This document shows, in pieces, positions 61,964 to 64,000 of a stretch of DNA of 64,000 nucleotides. This DNA comes from Oligoflexus tunisiensis. GTDB lineage: Bacteria > Bdellovibrionota_B > Oligoflexia > Oligoflexales > Oligoflexaceae. Location of the stretch: contig NZ_BDFO01000001.1 of assembly GCF_001748245.1 (NCBI RefSeq), positions 5,311,778-5,375,777 on the forward strand, written 5' to 3'. Under the pieces are notes generated by a model. The model worked only from the letters and a program-made list of their open reading frames with translations. It was not told the origin of the DNA and did no database searches. Each line of letters opens with the position of its first letter. Position 1 is the stretch's first letter. Position numbers and translations under genes: made by a program.

Positions 61964-64000
61964 TCAACGCTTCGCCGTGGCCTTGATCGGTCCACAGTTC
62001 CGATTCAACCAGCCGAGCGTTTCACTCTGCACCAGCTCCACATTTTCCTGCGCCCGATACCCATGCGATTCATAAGGCAGCATCACAAGGCGCGCGGTGC
62101 CGCCGACGCCACGAATGGCCTGAAACATCCGCTCGGTTTGCATGGGGGCGGTGCCGGGGTTGTTATCATTTTTCCCGTGGATCAAGAGCAAGGGCGTCTT
62201 GATTTGATCGGCGGTGGCGAAGGGCGAAACCATCATATAAAAGTCCTTGGCCTCCCAGAACGTGCGCCGTTCGGCCTGAAAACCAAAGGGTGTGAGACTG
62301 CGATTGTAGGCACCGCTGCGTGCGACGCCGGCACAAAACAGATCACTATGAGCCAGAAGGTTGGCGGTCATGAAGGCTCCATAGCTATGGCCACCGATGG
62401 CGACCCGTTTACGATCCACGACACCGCGTTTATCCAGCGCGTCGATGGCGGCTTCCGCGTTGGATACGATCTGCTGCACGAATGTGTTGTTGACCGTTTC
62501 CTTGTCACCGACCACCGGCATGGCCGCCTGGGTGAGGACCGCATAACCCTGGGTCACGAGCCACTCCACACCGATGGGTGACGGGCGGCTGTAGCGTTTA
62601 TCGGAGACCCTGACCTGACCGGCAACGTCCTTCGAACGAAACTCCTCAGGATAGGCCCAGACCATGGCCGGCAGCTTGGTGCCAGGCACATAATCATGCG
62701 GAAGATAAAGTGTGCCGGAGAGCGTGATGCCATCCTTTCTTTGATAGACCAAAGGCTGCTTTTGCGCGCGCGTCATGGCGGGAACATTGTCCACGAATTG
62801 TGTCAGGGCTTCGCTCTGCGTCGTCCGCAAATCATGAAGCCAAAGATTCGGTGGCTCGACCGCTGCCTGGCGCGACACCGCGAGGCGATGGGGCTGATGG
62901 CCGATCATGAAGCTGAATTCCTCAATATACGGGGTATCAGCCGGGGATTGGAAAAGCCGCGTGGTCTTGCCGGTTTTAATATCCATCGCATCGAGGAACG
63001 GCCGCTCACCCTTGGGACTGTCACCATCACCGGACAGGAAGAGACGATCCTGATCCATGAACACCCGGTAGTGACCGTCAGCATCCTGAGTCAGGTGAAT
63101 CCGCCCGGGGTGATTGTAGTCATCCGTGGTTTGATAATCGAGCAGGCGCCGGCGCTCCCTGGTTTTAAGATCAGCGAAATCCACAAGACTGCGATGGGTA
63201 TCAGGATTGTAATCGCGCACCAGGATCTGATCGGCACGCGGAAGAAAATTCACCGAGATCGCACGATTTTCCGTGCGGAGATGTTCCACGGGTTTGCCAA
63301 TAAAGGGTAAATCCCAGCTCATCAAACGGTCGCGATGGTCAACCTTCTTGCGTGGATCCCCATCATCCAGAGCCTCCCACCAGAGAAGACGGGCCGGATG
63401 ATCCAGCTGCCATTGAACGTCGCGCGGTCCGATGCGCTCGCCCTCGGGTGGTATGGTTTCCGCCAGGGGCATCTGCAGAACTTTTTGCAAGGAGCCCTTT
63501 TTCAAGGACAGCACCTGCACATCACGAGCGAATAATCGTGCAGGGACGGCCAGCGAATAAGGTTTCGCATAACTTTCCAAAAGAACATGCTCACCATTCG
63601 GCGCCAGGGCAAAGGACTGCAGAGGCAGCACGGGCCCGATCCGTTTGGTCCTCAAGGTTTTGACATCCACAGCCACGAGTTGCACCTGGGCCACTTTATG
63701 AAACAGTTTTTGATCCGCTGCTGTGCGGAGCAAATGCGCATAAGTCCGGGCCGGAACCTTGGTGCCTTCCGCCTCTTCGATGGTCACGCCCTCCAGGAGC
63801 GGGACCTTCAGGCCCTCCTGAAATTTTTCCCGCGTGGCAACGAAAAGCGTCCGACTATCCGCCGACCACTGAAATGGCACTTGAATCATCGTGTCATTCA
63901 AATAATGTTTTTCCAGACGCCGGGCGGCACCCGTCTGAGCATCGGCCAGCCAGATTTCAACTCCATTCTGAGCATCGACACTGAGCGCGAGCCAGCGACC
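61964..64000 (-). CDS. S9-family prolyl oligopeptidase-type peptidase, partial
   Basis: The frame is open to the window edge, so the N-terminus is missing; 678 residues are visible. The N-terminal visible part is a beta-propeller (repeats such as LFVATREKFQE, RHLSLVDFADL-like segments). The C-terminal alpha/beta-hydrolase domain has nucleophile Ser in GGHSYGAFMTANLLAH, Asp in HGKNDNNPGT and His in YESHGY. The GHSYGAF form and overall length fit the glutamyl-endopeptidase-like S9D group. Exact specificity is open. The TTG near 63901 is not needed as a start. Confidence 0.85.
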   Translation of the reverse strand, partial: GRWLALSVDAQNGVEIWLADAQTGAARRLEKHYLNDTMIQVPFQWSADSRTLFVATREKFQEGLKVPLLEGVTIEEAEGTKVPARTYAHLLRTAADQKLFHKVAQVQLVAVDVKTLRTKRIGPVLPLQSFALAPNGEHVLLESYAKPYSLAVPARLFARDVQVLSLKKGSLQKVLQMPLAETIPPEGERIGPRDVQWQLDHPARLLWWEALDDGDPRKKVDHRDRLMSWDLPFIGKPVEHLRTENRAISVNFLPRADQILVRDYNPDTHRSLVDFADLKTRERRRLLDYQTTDDYNHPGRIHLTQDADGHYRVFMDQDRLFLSGDGDSPKGERPFLDAMDIKTGKTTRLFQSPADTPYIEEFSFMIGHQPHRLAVSRQAAVEPPNLWLHDLRTTQSEALTQFVDNVPAMTRAQKQPLVYQRKDGITLSGTLYLPHDYVPGTKLPAMVWAYPEEFRSKDVAGQVRVSDKRYSRPSPIGVEWLVTQGYAVLTQAAMPVVGDKETVNNTFVQQIVSNAEAAIDALDKRGVVDRKRVAIGGHSYGAFMTANLLAHSDLFCAGVARSGAYNRSLTPFGFQAERRTFWEAKDFYMMVSPFATADQIKTPLLLIHGKNDNNPGTAPMQTERMFQAIRGVGGTARLVMLPYESHGYRAQENVELVQSETLGWLNRNCGPIKATAKR

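Overview
The window is 64 kb of a moderately GC-rich Gram-negative chromosome. The envelope genes (outer-membrane barrel, several lipoproteins with clear lipoboxes, ExbB/ExbD, periplasmic Deg proteases), the glutathione synthesis gene gshA and the tig-clpP-clpX-lon order place it in the proteobacteria or a deep-branching relative. The density of two-component kinases and unassigned secreted proteins recalls Bdellovibrionota/Oligoflexia or deltaproteobacterial-type genomes. That placement is inference; no rRNA is present to fix it.

Layout. 0-4.2 kb: an exported M49-like zinc peptidase, then a hybrid histidine kinase with its Hpt protein. 4.3-10.9 kb: protein quality control, tig-clpP-clpX-lon, with a consensus promoter before tig and clear terminators. 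10.9-22 kb: three more histidine kinases, an ExoD-like protein, an ECF sigma factor, a KefF/KefC electrophile-gated potassium efflux pair and a large unknown membrane protein. 22-28 kb: a leftward run yqeY-cysQ-response regulator-lipoprotein-Deg protease-Deg pseudoprotease, then rpmG. 28.8-34.3 kb: five consecutive exported proteins of unknown function. 34.4-39.3 kb: a ferritin-like/hemerythrin protein, a radical-SAM peptide-modification locus, a 2OG-Fe(II) oxygenase and a YtfJ-like protein. 39.5-46.2 kb: large NAD-glutamate dehydrogenase, gshA, exbBD and two identical tRNA-Gly genes. 46.6-49.5 kb: a cobalamin riboswitch controlling cbtB, a His-rich membrane protein and a LonB-type membrane AAA+ ATPase without a protease domain. 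49.7-64 kb: htpG, a DUF2225 protein, an outer-membrane barrel, a DUF486 protein, a lipase, an MFS transporter, further exported unknowns and a partial S9 peptidase.

The most exciting element is at 35.4-37.8 kb. A GrrM-like radical SAM/SPASM enzyme lies downstream of a 125-residue precursor whose C-terminal 51 residues are 17 uninterrupted Trp-X-Asp/Asn triplets, the kind of motif that three-residue cyclophane-forming enzymes act on. The precursor start codon overlaps the stop of a membrane-anchored protein, giving a compact three-gene operon, and a prolyl-hydroxylase-like oxygenase is divergent to it. If all triplets are modified the product would be a rod-like polycyclophane. The second notable system is the B12-riboswitch operon that joins a CbtB cobalt-transport subunit to a protease-less LonB ATPase.

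Other points: a response regulator with Glu in place of the phosphoacceptor Asp, an active-Deg/dead-Deg gene pair, and an inverted repeat that could mask the ribosome binding site of the ferritin/hemerythrin gene.
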